Shown in pieces: positions 10,105-19,491 of a stretch of DNA of 64,000 nucleotides. Each line of letters starts with the position of its first letter. Position 1 is the stretch's first letter. Both the position numbers and the translations under genes were made by a program. The stretch is from JAHFPN01 sp963765745. Lineage in GTDB: Bacteria > Pseudomonadota > Alphaproteobacteria > Rhizobiales > Xanthobacteraceae. A model generated the notes under the pieces. That model worked only from the letters and a program-made list of their open reading frames with translations, had not been told where the DNA came from and did no database searches. Where the stretch lies: contig CAVXXM010000011.1 of assembly GCA_963765745.1 (NCBI GenBank), positions 62,001 to 126,000 on the forward strand, read 5' to 3'.

Positions 10105-10653
10105 TCATTGAACCGGTTCGTTGGGATAGACGCCCCAAAGCCGTTCCTGCTCGATGAAGCCGTCGAAGCCGTCGCCGAAAATGCGGCACCAGCGGCCGTT
10201 GCAGCCCCGAACCGTGCCCAAGACTCCCGGCCGCAATTGCGCGGAGACCGGCGCCGCCAAGTCCGGCCGCTCGTGCAGGGCGAAGGTCTGGCTCTTCGAC
10301 CAGGGTGAGATCAGCGCCGTGCGCCGGCCCGAGAGCATGGAGTGGAAGACCCAACCCTCGGAGCCCTCGGCGTCGCGGATGCGCCGCCAGTTCTCGAATT
10401 CGGCGGTGATCTCGACGGGCAATCCGGCGCGGGTGAAGACCCAGTTCACCTCGTGCTCGCGCGAGGGCCCTTTGCGCACATTGACCTTGTCGACCTTGAG
10501 GCTGACGTAGCGCGGAACCGGCAAGCCGCTCGCGGGCCCCGCGGTCTGACCGAAGGCGCCGATCGGCGCCGCCGACAGCGCAAGCAGCGCGAGTGCCCCC
10601 GCGATCCTTGTCCATTCAAGACTTGGCCAATCAATGTGCTTGCGAATTACCAT
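10105..10653 (-). CDS. Exported bacterial SH3-domain protein
   Basis: A 182-residue protein with an N-terminal hydrophobic segment (ALALLALSAAPIGAFGQ, about residues 19-35) that looks like a signal peptide, followed by two SH3b-like halves. The first contains VDKVNVRKGPSREHEVNWVF and GSEGWVFHSMLSG. The second contains VRGCNGRWCRIFGDGFDGFI and the terminal ERLWGVYP. Such proteins are common in Hyphomicrobiales and are thought to bind peptidoglycan or other envelope ligands; no specific function is established. It is convergent with irr and divergent from the dehydrogenase gene. Confidence 0.8.
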   Translation of the reverse strand: MVIRKHIDWPSLEWTRIAGALALLALSAAPIGAFGQTAGPASGLPVPRYVSLKVDKVNVRKGPSREHEVNWVFTRAGLPVEITAEFENWRRIRDAEGSEGWVFHSMLSGRRTALISPWSKSQTFALHERPDLAAPVSAQLRPGVLGTVRGCNGRWCRIFGDGFDGFIEQERLWGVYPNEPVQ

Positions 10654-10814
10654 CGATCCGCCGTCCCCTCGCCGTTTGATTCCCCCGCCCCGCAGGAAGG
10701 CCGCCGGCGCCGGCGCCTGTCAAGAGCGCGCTCCAGGGTGCCGGTCTTGTTCGCGCAACCCCGTCTGCTAGAGAGAAAGCCAGTGCCCGGTTAACGAAAG
10801 GTCACCGCAGGACG

Positions 10815-11819
10815 ATGCCGACTTCGAAGAAAAAGCCGCTCGTCGTCGTGACCCGGCGCTTGCCGGAGCGGGTCGAGACGCGGATGCGCGAGCTGTTCGA
10901 TGCGCGCCTCAACGTGGACGACCGGCCGATGAGCCAGGCCGAACTCGTGGCGGCGGTGAAATCCGCCGACGTGCTGGTGCCCACGATCACCGACCGCATC
11001 GACACCGCCGTGCTCTCGCAGGCCGGCGAGAATCTGCGGCTGATCGCAAATTTCGGCAATGGCGTGGATCATATCGACGTGGCCAGCGCGCTGACGCGCG
11101 GCATCACCGTGACCAACACGCCGGGCGTGCTGACCGAGGACGTCGCCGATATGACGATGGCGCTGATTCTGGCGGTGCCGCGCCGGCTCGCCGAGGGTGC
11201 CAACGTGCTCACGAGCGACAAGGAATGGGGCGGCTGGACCCCGACCTGGATGCTCGGCCACCGCATGGGCGGCAAGCGGCTCGGCATCATCGGCATGGGC
11301 CGCATCGGCGCCGCGGTCGCCAAGCGCGCCAAGGCGTTCGGATTGCAGATCCACTATCACAACCGCCGGCGCGTGGCGCCCGAGATCGAGGAAGCACTCG
11401 AGGCGACCTATTGGGAAAGCCTCGACCAGATGCTCGCGCGCATGGATATCGTCTCGGTCAATTGCCCGCATACGCCGGCGACCTACCATTTGCTTTCGGC
11501 GCGGCGGTTGAAGCTGCTGAAGCCCGAGGCCTATGTGGTCAACACCGCGCGCGGCGAGGTGATCGACGAGAACGCGCTGGTGCGCATGGTGGAGGCCGGC
11601 GAGCTCGGCGGCGCCGGGCTCGACGTCTACGAGCACGAGCCGGCGGTGAGCCCCAAGCTCGTCAAACTCGCGCGCCAGAACAAGGTGGTGCTGCTGCCGC
11701 ACATGGCCTCCTCGACGATCGAGGGCCGCGTCGACATGGGCGAGAAGGTCATCGTCAACATCAAGACCTTCATGGACGGGCATCGGCCGCCGGATCGAGT
11801 GCTGCCGGCGACGCTTTGA
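10815..11819 (+). CDS. D-2-hydroxyacid dehydrogenase (glyoxylate/hydroxypyruvate reductase type)
   Basis: NAD(P)-dependent oxidoreductase of the D-isomer-specific 2-hydroxyacid dehydrogenase family, 334 residues. The Rossmann motif is GIIGMGRIG at about 156-164. The catalytic triad is complete: Arg in NTARGEVID (about 244), Glu in YEHEPAV (about 273) and His in LLPHMASS (about 295). The substrate-loop motif NFGNGVDHID is typical of glyoxylate or hydroxypyruvate reductases. The actual substrate cannot be decided from sequence. It stands alone between the divergent SH3 gene and the convergent moeB-like gene. Confidence 0.88.
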   Translation: MPTSKKKPLVVVTRRLPERVETRMRELFDARLNVDDRPMSQAELVAAVKSADVLVPTITDRIDTAVLSQAGENLRLIANFGNGVDHIDVASALTRGITVTNTPGVLTEDVADMTMALILAVPRRLAEGANVLTSDKEWGGWTPTWMLGHRMGGKRLGIIGMGRIGAAVAKRAKAFGLQIHYHNRRRVAPEIEEALEATYWESLDQMLARMDIVSVNCPHTPATYHLLSARRLKLLKPEAYVVNTARGEVIDENALVRMVEAGELGGAGLDVYEHEPAVSPKLVKLARQNKVVLLPHMASSTIEGRVDMGEKVIVNIKTFMDGHRPPDRVLPATL

Positions 11820-11832
11820 TCTCGCACGCGTC

Positions 11833-12628
11833 TCAGGACGGCGGCTTTATCGCCGGCTGCTTGCCGGAAAGCGGATTGTTCTCGTCCCAGCCATAGCTGA
11901 GCGTCTCGAAGCGCATGGAGCGCGCGTCGATCATCAAGAGCTTGCCGACGAGACCCTCGCCGAAGCCGACGATCAGGCGGATGACCTCGAGTGCCGCCAG
12001 GCTGCCGGCGACGCCTGCGAGTGCCCCTAGTATCCCCGCCTCGGCGCAGGCCGGCACCGTGCCCGGCGGCGGCGGCTCGGGAAAGAGACAACGATAGGTC
12101 GGGTTCGACTTGCCATCGGCGCCCGTCTCATGGGCGCGGATCGTAGTCAGCGTCGCATCGAAGGTGCCGAGCGCCGCCGTCACCAGCGGGCGCTTGGCGA
12201 AAAAGCACGCATCGGAAACCAGATAGCGGGTGGCGAAATTATCCGAGCCGTCGAGCACCACGTCATAGGCCGAGATCAGCGCGATGGCGTTGCTCGCCTG
12301 TAGCCGCACCGCGTGCGGCTCGACCACCACGTGCGGATTGAGGCGGCGGATCGCCGCGCCGGCGCTTTCGGTCTTGGGCCGGCCGACATCGGACGGTCGC
12401 GTGGATTACCTGGCGCTGCAAATTGGAGAGCGAAACCTTGTCGTCATCGACGACGCCGAGCGTGCCGACGCCGGCGGCCGCGAGATAAAGCAGCGCCGGC
12501 GAGCCGATGCCGCCCGCGCCGACCACCAGCACGCGCGCGGCCTTCAAGCGTTGTTGCCCCGGCCCGCCCACCTCGCGCAGCACGATGTGGCGGGCATAGC
12601 GCTCTAGCTCTTCGGCGGAGAGGCTCAT
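11833..12628 (-). CDS. moeB: MoeB/ThiF-family adenylyltransferase (one frameshift)
   Basis: An E1-like enzyme that adenylates the C-terminal glycine of a ubiquitin-like sulfur carrier (MoaD or ThiS). The start is ATG 12628 (MSLSAEELERYARH). The frame breaks at about 12393-12398, where an extra base turns the expected ATSDVGRPKTES into nonsense; removing it gives 264 residues. The nucleotide-binding GAGGIGSP, the NLQRQ arginine, the DGSDNFATRYL aspartate and the CAEAGILG segment are present. The paired CxxC zinc motifs usual in MoeB are not: one Cys precedes LFPE and none is found at the C-terminus. No rhodanese domain follows. MoeB versus ThiF function is not resolved. Confidence 0.82.
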
Positions 12629-12743
12629 CGCATTCACCCGACCCACCTTAGACCAAGTTCCGGGCGCGGGAGAAAGGCTCGGCCTGGCGATTGCGCGGGC
12701 CGTGCCGGACCGCTAGCAGGATGCGCCAAGCCGCGAGAGGACC

Positions 12744-13400
12744 ATGCCCGCAGTCAAGGTCGCCATTCTGCCCGTCACCCCGTTCGCGCAGAATTGCTCG
12801 ATCCTGGTCGCCGAGGCGACCGGGCGCGCGGCGATCGTGGACCCGGGCGGCGAGGTCGCGCGCATCCAGGCCGCCATCGACGAGCTGAAGGTAACGCCTG
12901 AGAAAATCTTTCTCACCCACGGCCATATCGACCATGCCGGGGGCGCCGCGGAGCTCGCCGAAGCGCTTTCGATCCCGGTCGAGGGCCCGCATGAGGCGGA
13001 TCGTTTCCTGCTCGATCGATTAGCCGAGAGCGGCGCGAAATTCGGCATGGCCGACGCGCGCGCGGTGACGCCCGGCCGCTGGCTCAAGCACGGAGACAAG
13101 ATCGAATTCGGCGGGCTCACGCTCGACGTGCTGCAGGTGCCCGGCCACACGCCGGGGCACGTGGTATTCGTGCACGCGCCGTCGAAACTCGCCATCGTCG
13201 GCGATACGCTGTTTTCGGGCTCGGTGGGGCGGACGGATATGCCCTATGGCGATCACGCGCAGCTGATCTCCGGGATCAAGACCAAGCTGCTGCCGCTCGG
13301 CGACGAGTTCGCGATCCTGCCCGGCCACGGCCCGGCTTCCACGATCGGCAAGGAGCGGCAGGGCAATCCGTTCCTGCAAGAGCTGACGGAGCGCCGATGA
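12744..13400 (+). CDS. MBL-fold hydrolase, glyoxalase II-like (YcbL type)
   Basis: A metallo-beta-lactamase-fold hydrolase of 218 residues. The metal-binding signature is THGHIDH (His59, His61, Asp63, His64), with further ligands in PGHTPGHV, GDTLFSGSVGRTD and the C-terminal LPGHGP. Length and the GSVGRTDMPYGD segment match the small YcbL-like group, related to hydroxyacylglutathione hydrolase but lacking its C-terminal glutathione-binding domain. Substrate is therefore uncertain. The stop overlaps the next gene's start (ATGA, 13397-13400). Confidence 0.85.
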   Translation: MPAVKVAILPVTPFAQNCSILVAEATGRAAIVDPGGEVARIQAAIDELKVTPEKIFLTHGHIDHAGGAAELAEALSIPVEGPHEADRFLLDRLAESGAKFGMADARAVTPGRWLKHGDKIEFGGLTLDVLQVPGHTPGHVVFVHAPSKLAIVGDTLFSGSVGRTDMPYGDHAQLISGIKTKLLPLGDEFAILPGHGPASTIGKERQGNPFLQELTERR

Positions 13401-14395
13401 CGCACGCCATCCGCATCCACGCCAATGGCGGGCCCGAGGTGATGCGCTGGGAGGAGATCGAGCTCTCGCCGCCGGCCGCCGGCGAAGCGCGCATTCGCCA
13501 TAGCGCGATCGGGATCAATTATTCGGACGTCAATGTGCGCCGCGGCGGCTTTTATCTGGCGAAGCCGCAGGATTTCCCAATCATCCTCGGCAACGAAGCA
13601 GCCGGCGTCATCGAGAGCGTCGGGGCTGGCGTCGGCGGCTTCAAGCCGGGTGACCGGGTCGTTTATGCCGGAATGAAGGGCGAGTTCTTTCAGAACACCG
13701 GCGCTTACGCGGAAGCGCGCAATGTTCCCTCTGAGCGCCTGATCAAGCTGCCCGAAGGCGTGTCGGACCGGCAGGCGGCGGCGCTGATGGTGAAAGGTTT
13801 CACGGCATCCCTCATCATCAACCGCATCTTCCGGCCCAAGCCCGGCGACAGCATTCTAATTCACACAGCCGCGAGCGGCGTCGGATTGATCCTGTGCCAA
13901 TGGGCCAAGCAGCTCGGCGCCACGGTGATCGGGACCGTGGGCTCGGCGGAAAAGGCGCGGGTCGCCACGGCGCATGGCTGCGACCATGTGATTCTCTATC
14001 GCGAGACGGATTTCGTCGCCGCGGTGAAGAAGCTCGCGCCGCAAGGCGTTTCGGCGGTGTTCGACGGCGTCGGCAAGGACACGTTCCAGGCCTCGCTCGA
14101 ATGCATCCGGCCGTTCGGGATGGCGGTGAACTACGGCAATGCCTCGGGCCACGTGCCGCCGCTCGATCTTCTGTTGCTCGCCAAGCGTTCGCTATCCGTG
14201 AGCCGGCCGGGCCTGAGCACCTATATCCGCGACATCGAGACGATGCGCACTGCGGCTGCCGAACTGTTCGAGCTCGTGATGCGGGGCGCGCTCAAGGTCG
14301 AGATCGGCAGTACATACGCCCTAAAGGACGCCGCCATCGCGCATCGTGACCTCGAAGCGCGGAAATCGACCGGCTCGCTGCTGCTCCTGCCCTAG
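13397..14395 (+). CDS. qor: NADPH:quinone oxidoreductase (zinc-free MDR family)
   Basis: A medium-chain dehydrogenase/reductase of the quinone oxidoreductase group, 332 residues, translationally coupled to the MBL hydrolase. The N-terminal GroES-like domain contains INYSDVNVRRGGFY and GNEAAGVIESVGAGV, with no zinc cysteines. The NADPH-binding domain has the AASGVG motif followed by LILCQWAKQLGATVIGTVGS. These enzymes reduce quinones or alkenals; the natural substrate here is unknown. It ends in a palindromic element facing gyrB. Confidence 0.88.
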   Translation: MTHAIRIHANGGPEVMRWEEIELSPPAAGEARIRHSAIGINYSDVNVRRGGFYLAKPQDFPIILGNEAAGVIESVGAGVGGFKPGDRVVYAGMKGEFFQNTGAYAEARNVPSERLIKLPEGVSDRQAAALMVKGFTASLIINRIFRPKPGDSILIHTAASGVGLILCQWAKQLGATVIGTVGSAEKARVATAHGCDHVILYRETDFVAAVKKLAPQGVSAVFDGVGKDTFQASLECIRPFGMAVNYGNASGHVPPLDLLLLAKRSLSVSRPGLSTYIRDIETMRTAAAELFELVMRGALKVEIGSTYALKDAAIAHRDLEARKSTGSLLLLP

Positions 14396-14404
14396 ACCCA
14401 ACTT

Positions 14405-14435
14405 CGTCATGCCCGGGAAAAGCCCGGCCATGACG
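14405..14435. repeat. REP-like palindrome between convergent qor and gyrB
   Basis: CGTCATGCCCGGG (14405-14417), loop AAAAG, and CCCGGCCATGACG (14423-14435) form a 13-bp inverted repeat with one mismatch. It fills the short gap between the qor and gyrB stops and may act as a bidirectional 3' end. The core CCCGGCCAT recurs at 41834. Confidence 0.75.
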
Positions 14436-14458
14436 GGCAAGAAGAAACACTTGCTCGT

Positions 14459-16914
14459 TCAGACGTCGACGCTCGCCGAGAGCGCGTTCTTCTCGATGAA
14501 ATTGCGCCGCGGCTCCACGTCGTCGCCCATCAGGTCGCCGAACAGGTTATTGGCCTCGTCGACTTCCTTGATCGTCACCTTCATCAGCGAACGAGCGTTG
14601 ACGTCGAGCGTGGTCTCCCAGAGCTGTTCCGGGTTCATCTCGCCCAGGCCCTTGTAGCGCTGGAGCGCGAGGCCCTTGCGGCCGGTGCCGGTGACCGCCT
14701 CGAACAGGCCGACCGGGCCATAGACCGCCGTCTCCTCGCCCTTGCGCATGAGCTTGGCGGGCTTGGCGTAGATTTCCTGCAGGTGCACGGCCATGCCGTC
14801 GAGCTTGCGCGCGTCGGCCGAGCTGAGGAAGGCCTGATCGACCACGGCGACCTCGCGCACGCCGCGCACGGTGCGCACGAACTTGAAGCCCTCCGCGTCG
14901 CTCTCCCCGCTCCAGCCGCGCTCGGTTTCGTCGGCTAGCGCATCGAGCCGCCGGGCGACGTAAGCGCCTGCCGCCTCGGCCTTTTTCGGGTCGGAGAGTA
15001 TTTCGGTGGAAAGCGCGCCGGCGATCGCGATCTGCTCGACGACCGCGCGGTCATAGCGCGGATGCAGGCCCCGAGCACGGTGCGGGCGCTGCGCGCTTCC
15101 TCCAGGATCGAAGCGAGATCCCGGCCCGCGCGCTCGGAGCCATTGGCGAGCTTCAGCACCGCCTCCTCGAGGCCGGCGGTCATCAGATAATCGTCGAGCG
15201 CGCGCTCGTCCTTCAGGTACTGCTCGGACTTGCCGCGGGTGACCTTGTAGAGCGGCGGCTGGGCGATGAAGAGATGCCCGCCCTCGATCAGGCTCATCAT
15301 CTGCCGGTAGAAGAAGGTGAGCAGCAGGGTGCGGATATGCGAGCCGTCCACGTCGGCGTCGGTCATGATGATGATCTTGTGGTAGCGCAATTTCGAAAGA
15401 TCGAAATCCTCGCGGATGCCGGTGCCGAGCGCGGTGATCAGCGTGCCGATCTCCTGCGAGCCGAGCATCTTGTCGACCCGCACGCGCTCGACGTTCAAAA
15501 TCTTGCCGCGCAGCGGCAACACCGCCTGGAAGGCGCGATCGCGCGCCTGCTTGGCCGAGCCGCCGGCGGAATCGCCCTCGACGATGAACAGCTCCGACTT
15601 GGCCGGATCGCGCTCCTGACAGTCGGCGAGCTTGCCGGGCAGCGAAGCGAAATCGAGCGCGCCCTTGCGGCGCGTGAGGTCGCGGGCCTTGCGCGCGGCC
15701 TCGCGGGCGGCGGCGGCCTCGACCACTTTGGAGACGACGGATTTGGCGGCCGCGGGATGTTCCTCGAACCAAGCGGCGAGCGCGTCATTGACCACAGCTT
15801 CGACCACCGGCCGCACTTCTGAGGAGACGAGCTTGTCCTTGGTTTGGCTCGAGAATTTCGGATCGGGGACCTTGATCGAGAGCACCGCGGTCAGGCCTTC
15901 GCGGCAGTCCTCGCCGGAGAGATCGACCTTTTCCTTCTTGGAGAGGCCGGCCTTTTCGGCATAGCCGATCACTTGACGAGTCAATGCGGCGGCGAAGCCC
16001 GTGTAGTGCGTACCGCGGTCGCGCTGGGGAATGTTGTTGGTGAAGCAAAGCACGGTCTCGTGGTAGCTGTCGTTCCACGAGAGCGCCGCCTCGACGATGA
16101 TCTTCTCGCGCTCGCCCTTGATCAGCAGCGGCTTGGGAATGAGCTGCTTCTTGTTACGATCGAGAAACCGCACGAACTCCTCGACGCCGCCGTCATAGAG
16201 CATTTCCTCGACGCGCGGCTCGGGTCCGCGCAGGTCTTTCAGCGTCACCCGAACGCCGGAATTCAGGAACGCGAGCTCGCGCAGCCGGTGCTCGAGCGTC
16301 GCAAAATCGAATTCGGTCTTGGTGAAGACCTTGTGGCTCGGCCAAAAGGTTACGCGGGTGCCGCGCTTGTCCTTGGCGTCGCCCACCACCTTCAGCGGCT
16401 TCTCCGGCTCGCCGTCGTGGAAGCGCATGAAATATTCTTTGTCGCCGCGCCAGATCGTGAGCTCGAGCTTGCTCGAGAGCGCGTTGACGACGGAGACGCC
16501 GACGCCGTGCAGACCGCCGGAGACCTTGTAGGAATTCTGGTCGAATTTCCCGCCGGCGTGCAGCCGCGTCATGATCACTTCGGCGGCGGAGACGCCCTCT
16601 TCCTTGTGGAGGTCGGTGGGAATGCCGCGGCCGTCGTCGATCACGGTGACGGAGCCGTCGGCATTGAGCGCGACGTCAACCAGGGTGGCGTAATCGGCGA
16701 GCGCTTCGTCGATGGCGTTGTCGACGACCTCGTAGACCATGTGATGCAGGCCCGAGCCGTCGTCGGTGTCGCCGATATACATGCCGGGCCGCTTGCGCAC
16801 GGCGTCGAGGCCCTTGAGGACCTGAATCGACTCCGCGCCGTAGGCCTCGACGGGCTTCTTCGGCGTCGCTTTCGGCGTCTCTTTTTCGGTGTCCTTGCGG
16901 ACCGGCTTGGCCAT
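14459..16914 (-). CDS. gyrB: DNA gyrase subunit B (one frameshift)
   Basis: GyrB supplies the ATPase and TOPRIM parts of gyrase, which introduces negative supercoils. From ATG 16914 the frame holds for about 615 residues and then breaks at the CCCC run 15069-15072. The second frame continues with GLHPRYDRAVVEQIA to the normal C-terminus (stop at 14459). Adding one base gives 818 residues, the normal length. ATPase motifs are EVVDNAIDEALADY, VIDDGRGIPTD and GGLHGVGVSVVNALS. TOPRIM motifs are EGDSAGGSAKQARDR and DADVDGSHIRTLLLTFFYR. The gene is essential, so the break is almost surely a sequencing error. It ends the dnaA-dnaN-recF-gyrB series. Confidence 0.95.
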
Positions 16915-17099
16915 GAATGATCTCGAATCGCTTGGCTGATCGGAGCGAATTCTTAGCCCGGACGAGCAATGTTTTGGTGGCTGATTTAGGTGCAGATTCT
17001 ACCGCATCCGGCCTTATTTCACGCGCTTCGTTTCGGATACGAAACTGCTGCAAGGCATGATCCGCAAAGGGCTTTTTCGCCCTCCCCGAGCAGGCCCCT

Positions 17100-18281
17100 T
17101 CAGACGGCTGGATCGATGCTCCCCGGCGTCACCAAAAAGCGCTCCGCGCCGGCGCCGAGCGATGAAAATGCCTCCGCATCCACGCCGGTCATGAACACCT
17201 GCGCGCCGAGAAAACCGAGCGCCTCGAACAGCGCCGCGCGGCGCTCGACGTCGAGGAAGGCCGCGACGTCGTCGAGCAGCACCACGGGCGCAAGCCCATG
17301 CATCGCCGTCACCAGCCGCGCGTGCGAGAGCACCAGGCCGACAAGCAGCGCCTTGCGCTCGCCGGTGGACGCGCGCGCGGCCTCGATGCCTTTGCCCGCG
17401 TGCAGCACCAGCAGATCCGAAAGATGCGGGCCCTCGAGCGTGCGGCCGGCGGCGCGGTCGCGCGGCCGGGCTTCGCGCAGGTTCTCGCGGTAGCGGTCCT
17501 CGATCTCGATCGCGGGCGCGCTCGCAAGCGCCGCTTCCATCCAGCCATCGAGGCCGATCTCGGCCGAGGGAAACAGCGAGGTCGGGTCGCGCGAGGCCGC
17601 GATCTCGGCGCGCAGCCGGCGCACGCATTCGGCGCGCGCGGCGGCGACCGCGACCGCAAGCTCGGCGACCTCGTGCTCGATCGCATCCAGCCAGCGCGGA
17701 TCGGGCGACGGTTCTTCGAGCAGACGATTGCGCGAACGTAACGCTCGCTCGAGCGCGGCGACGCGGCTGCCGTGCTCGGCGTCGATCGCCAGCACCAGCC
17801 GGTCGAGGAAACGCCGCCGCTCGGAGGCGGGACCGAGAAACAGCCCGTCCATCTCCGGCACCAGCCAAACGACACGCAGGTGATCGGCGAAGGCCGCGGC
17901 CGAGCCCACCGGCTCGCGGTCGATCTTGCAGCGGCGGAGCGGCTGCGCGCCCTCGGCCGGCGGCTCGATCCCGGTGCCGAGCGAGGCGGTGCCGAGCGCG
18001 CCCTCGATTTCGGCCGCGACCGCCCAGGAGCCGTCGCCCTCGCTCGAAGCCGCATCCTCGAGCGTGGCGCGGCGCAGGCCGCGGCCGGGCGCCAGGAAAG
18101 ATATCGCCTCCAGGAGATTGGTCTTGCCGGCGCCGTTGGCGCCCAACAGCACGACGGGCCCATCGCCGATCTTGAGCTCGGCGCGGCGATAGGAGCGGAA
18201 ATTTTCGAGCCGCAGCCGCAAGACCCGTGCGCGGCGCGCGGGGCGCAGATCGGCGGCGGGCTTCGGCGCGGTGCGGCTCAC
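17100..18281 (-). CDS. recF: DNA replication and repair protein RecF
   Basis: RecF is an SMC-like ATPase that helps load RecA at gaps with RecO and RecR. The start is taken as GTG 18281, which overlaps the dnaN stop (GTGA) and gives 393 residues; the core begins at LRLRLENFRSYRRAEL about 24 residues in, so TTG 18222 is an alternative. Walker A is GANGAGKTNLLEA, the signature region is STGERKALLVGLVLSHA, and Walker B is PVVLLDDVAAFLD. It is translationally coupled to dnaN. A weak hairpin (AGGGC-GAAAAA-GCCCT) lies just past the stop. Confidence 0.93.
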   Translation of the reverse strand: MSRTAPKPAADLRPARRARVLRLRLENFRSYRRAELKIGDGPVVLLGANGAGKTNLLEAISFLAPGRGLRRATLEDAASSEGDGSWAVAAEIEGALGTASLGTGIEPPAEGAQPLRRCKIDREPVGSAAAFADHLRVVWLVPEMDGLFLGPASERRRFLDRLVLAIDAEHGSRVAALERALRSRNRLLEEPSPDPRWLDAIEHEVAELAVAVAAARAECVRRLRAEIAASRDPTSLFPSAEIGLDGWMEAALASAPAIEIEDRYRENLREARPRDRAAGRTLEGPHLSDLLVLHAGKGIEAARASTGERKALLVGLVLSHARLVTAMHGLAPVVLLDDVAAFLDVERRAALFEALGFLGAQVFMTGVDAEAFSSLGAGAERFLVTPGSIDPAV

Positions 18282-19393
18282 ACCCGCATCGGCATCAGCA
18301 CATAGAGCGCGCCGGCCGACTCCTTGTCGCGCAAGAGCGTCGGCGAGCCGGGATCGGCGAGCTTGAGCTCGGCCTTCTCGCCCTCGAGCTGCTGCGTGAT
18401 GTCGAGCAGATAGCGGCTGTTGAAGCCGATATCGAGGGCTTCGGAACTGTATTCGACCTCGAGCTCCTCGGTGGCGCTGCCCGAATCCGGGTTGGTGACC
18501 GAAAGCGTGAGTTTGCCGTCGCTGAGGGAGAGCTTCACCGCGCGCCCGCGCTCGCTCGACACCGTCGAGACCCGGTCCACGGCGGCGGCGAATTCGCTTT
18601 TTTCGACGACCAGCGTCTTGTCGTTGCCGACCGGGATGACGCGCGCATAGTCGGGGAAGGTGCCGTCGATGAGCTTGGAGGTCAGCACGGTCTTGCCGAG
18701 CGTGAAACGAACTTTGGTCGGCGAAAGCTCGATCTCGATCTCGTCGCCGGCGTCTTCCAGGAGCCGCTGCACTTCGGCCACCGTCTTGCGCGGCACGATC
18801 ACGCCGGGCATGCCGGTGGCGCCCTTGGGCGCCGCGATCTCGACCTGGGCCAGGCGATGGCCGTCGGTCGCGACCGCGCGCAGCTTGGCGCCCTTCTCGT
18901 CGACCGCGTGGAGATAAATGCCGTTCAGGTAATAGCGGGTCTCTTCGGTCGAGATCGCGAACTGGGTCTTCTCCACCAGGCGCTTGAAGTCCTTGGCCGC
19001 GAGCTTGAAGCGGTGCGGCAGCTCGCCGGCGGCAAGATCGGGAAAATCGCTCTCGGGCAGCGTCTGCAGCGTAAAGCGCGAACGGCCAGCGCGGACGAGC
19101 AAGGTGGCGCGGTCGCCGGCGGCTTCGAGCTGCACCTGCGCGCCTTCGGCGAGCTTGCGCACGATGTCGTAGAGCATGTGCGCGGGAACGGTGGTGGCGC
19201 CGGGCTGCTTCACTTCGGCCGGCACGTTCTCGATGATTTCGAGATCGAGGTCGGTCGCCTTGAGCTCCAACCCGCCTTTGCCGGCGCGGATCAGGACGTT
19301 GGCCAGAATCGGAATCGTGTTCCTGCGCTCCACCACCCGGTGGACATGGGCAAGCGCCTTGACGAGCTCGGAGCGCTCCAGTGTGACCTTCAT
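18278..19393 (-). CDS. dnaN: DNA polymerase III beta subunit (sliding clamp)
   Basis: DnaN is the ring-shaped processivity clamp. The 371-residue product starts MKVTLERSELVKALAHVHRV and ends YVLMPMRV, both clamp hallmarks, and has three similar domains of about 120 residues. The stop is overlapped by the recF GTG. It lies 98 bp downstream of dnaA, so it may be co-transcribed with dnaA or have its own promoter in that spacer. Confidence 0.97.
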   Translation of the reverse strand: MKVTLERSELVKALAHVHRVVERRNTIPILANVLIRAGKGGLELKATDLDLEIIENVPAEVKQPGATTVPAHMLYDIVRKLAEGAQVQLEAAGDRATLLVRAGRSRFTLQTLPESDFPDLAAGELPHRFKLAAKDFKRLVEKTQFAISTEETRYYLNGIYLHAVDEKGAKLRAVATDGHRLAQVEIAAPKGATGMPGVIVPRKTVAEVQRLLEDAGDEIEIELSPTKVRFTLGKTVLTSKLIDGTFPDYARVIPVGNDKTLVVEKSEFAAAVDRVSTVSSERGRAVKLSLSDGKLTLSVTNPDSGSATEELEVEYSSEALDIGFNSRYLLDITQQLEGEKAELKLADPGSPTLLRDKESAGALYVLMPMRV

Positions 19394-19491
19394 GACGGGA
19401 CGATCCGGTTGGAAACCTTGATCTTGCGATCCGCGCCTTGCGCGCGCACCGGACCACCGACTTTGGCCTCTCGGCCCGCTTTAGGCAAGAC

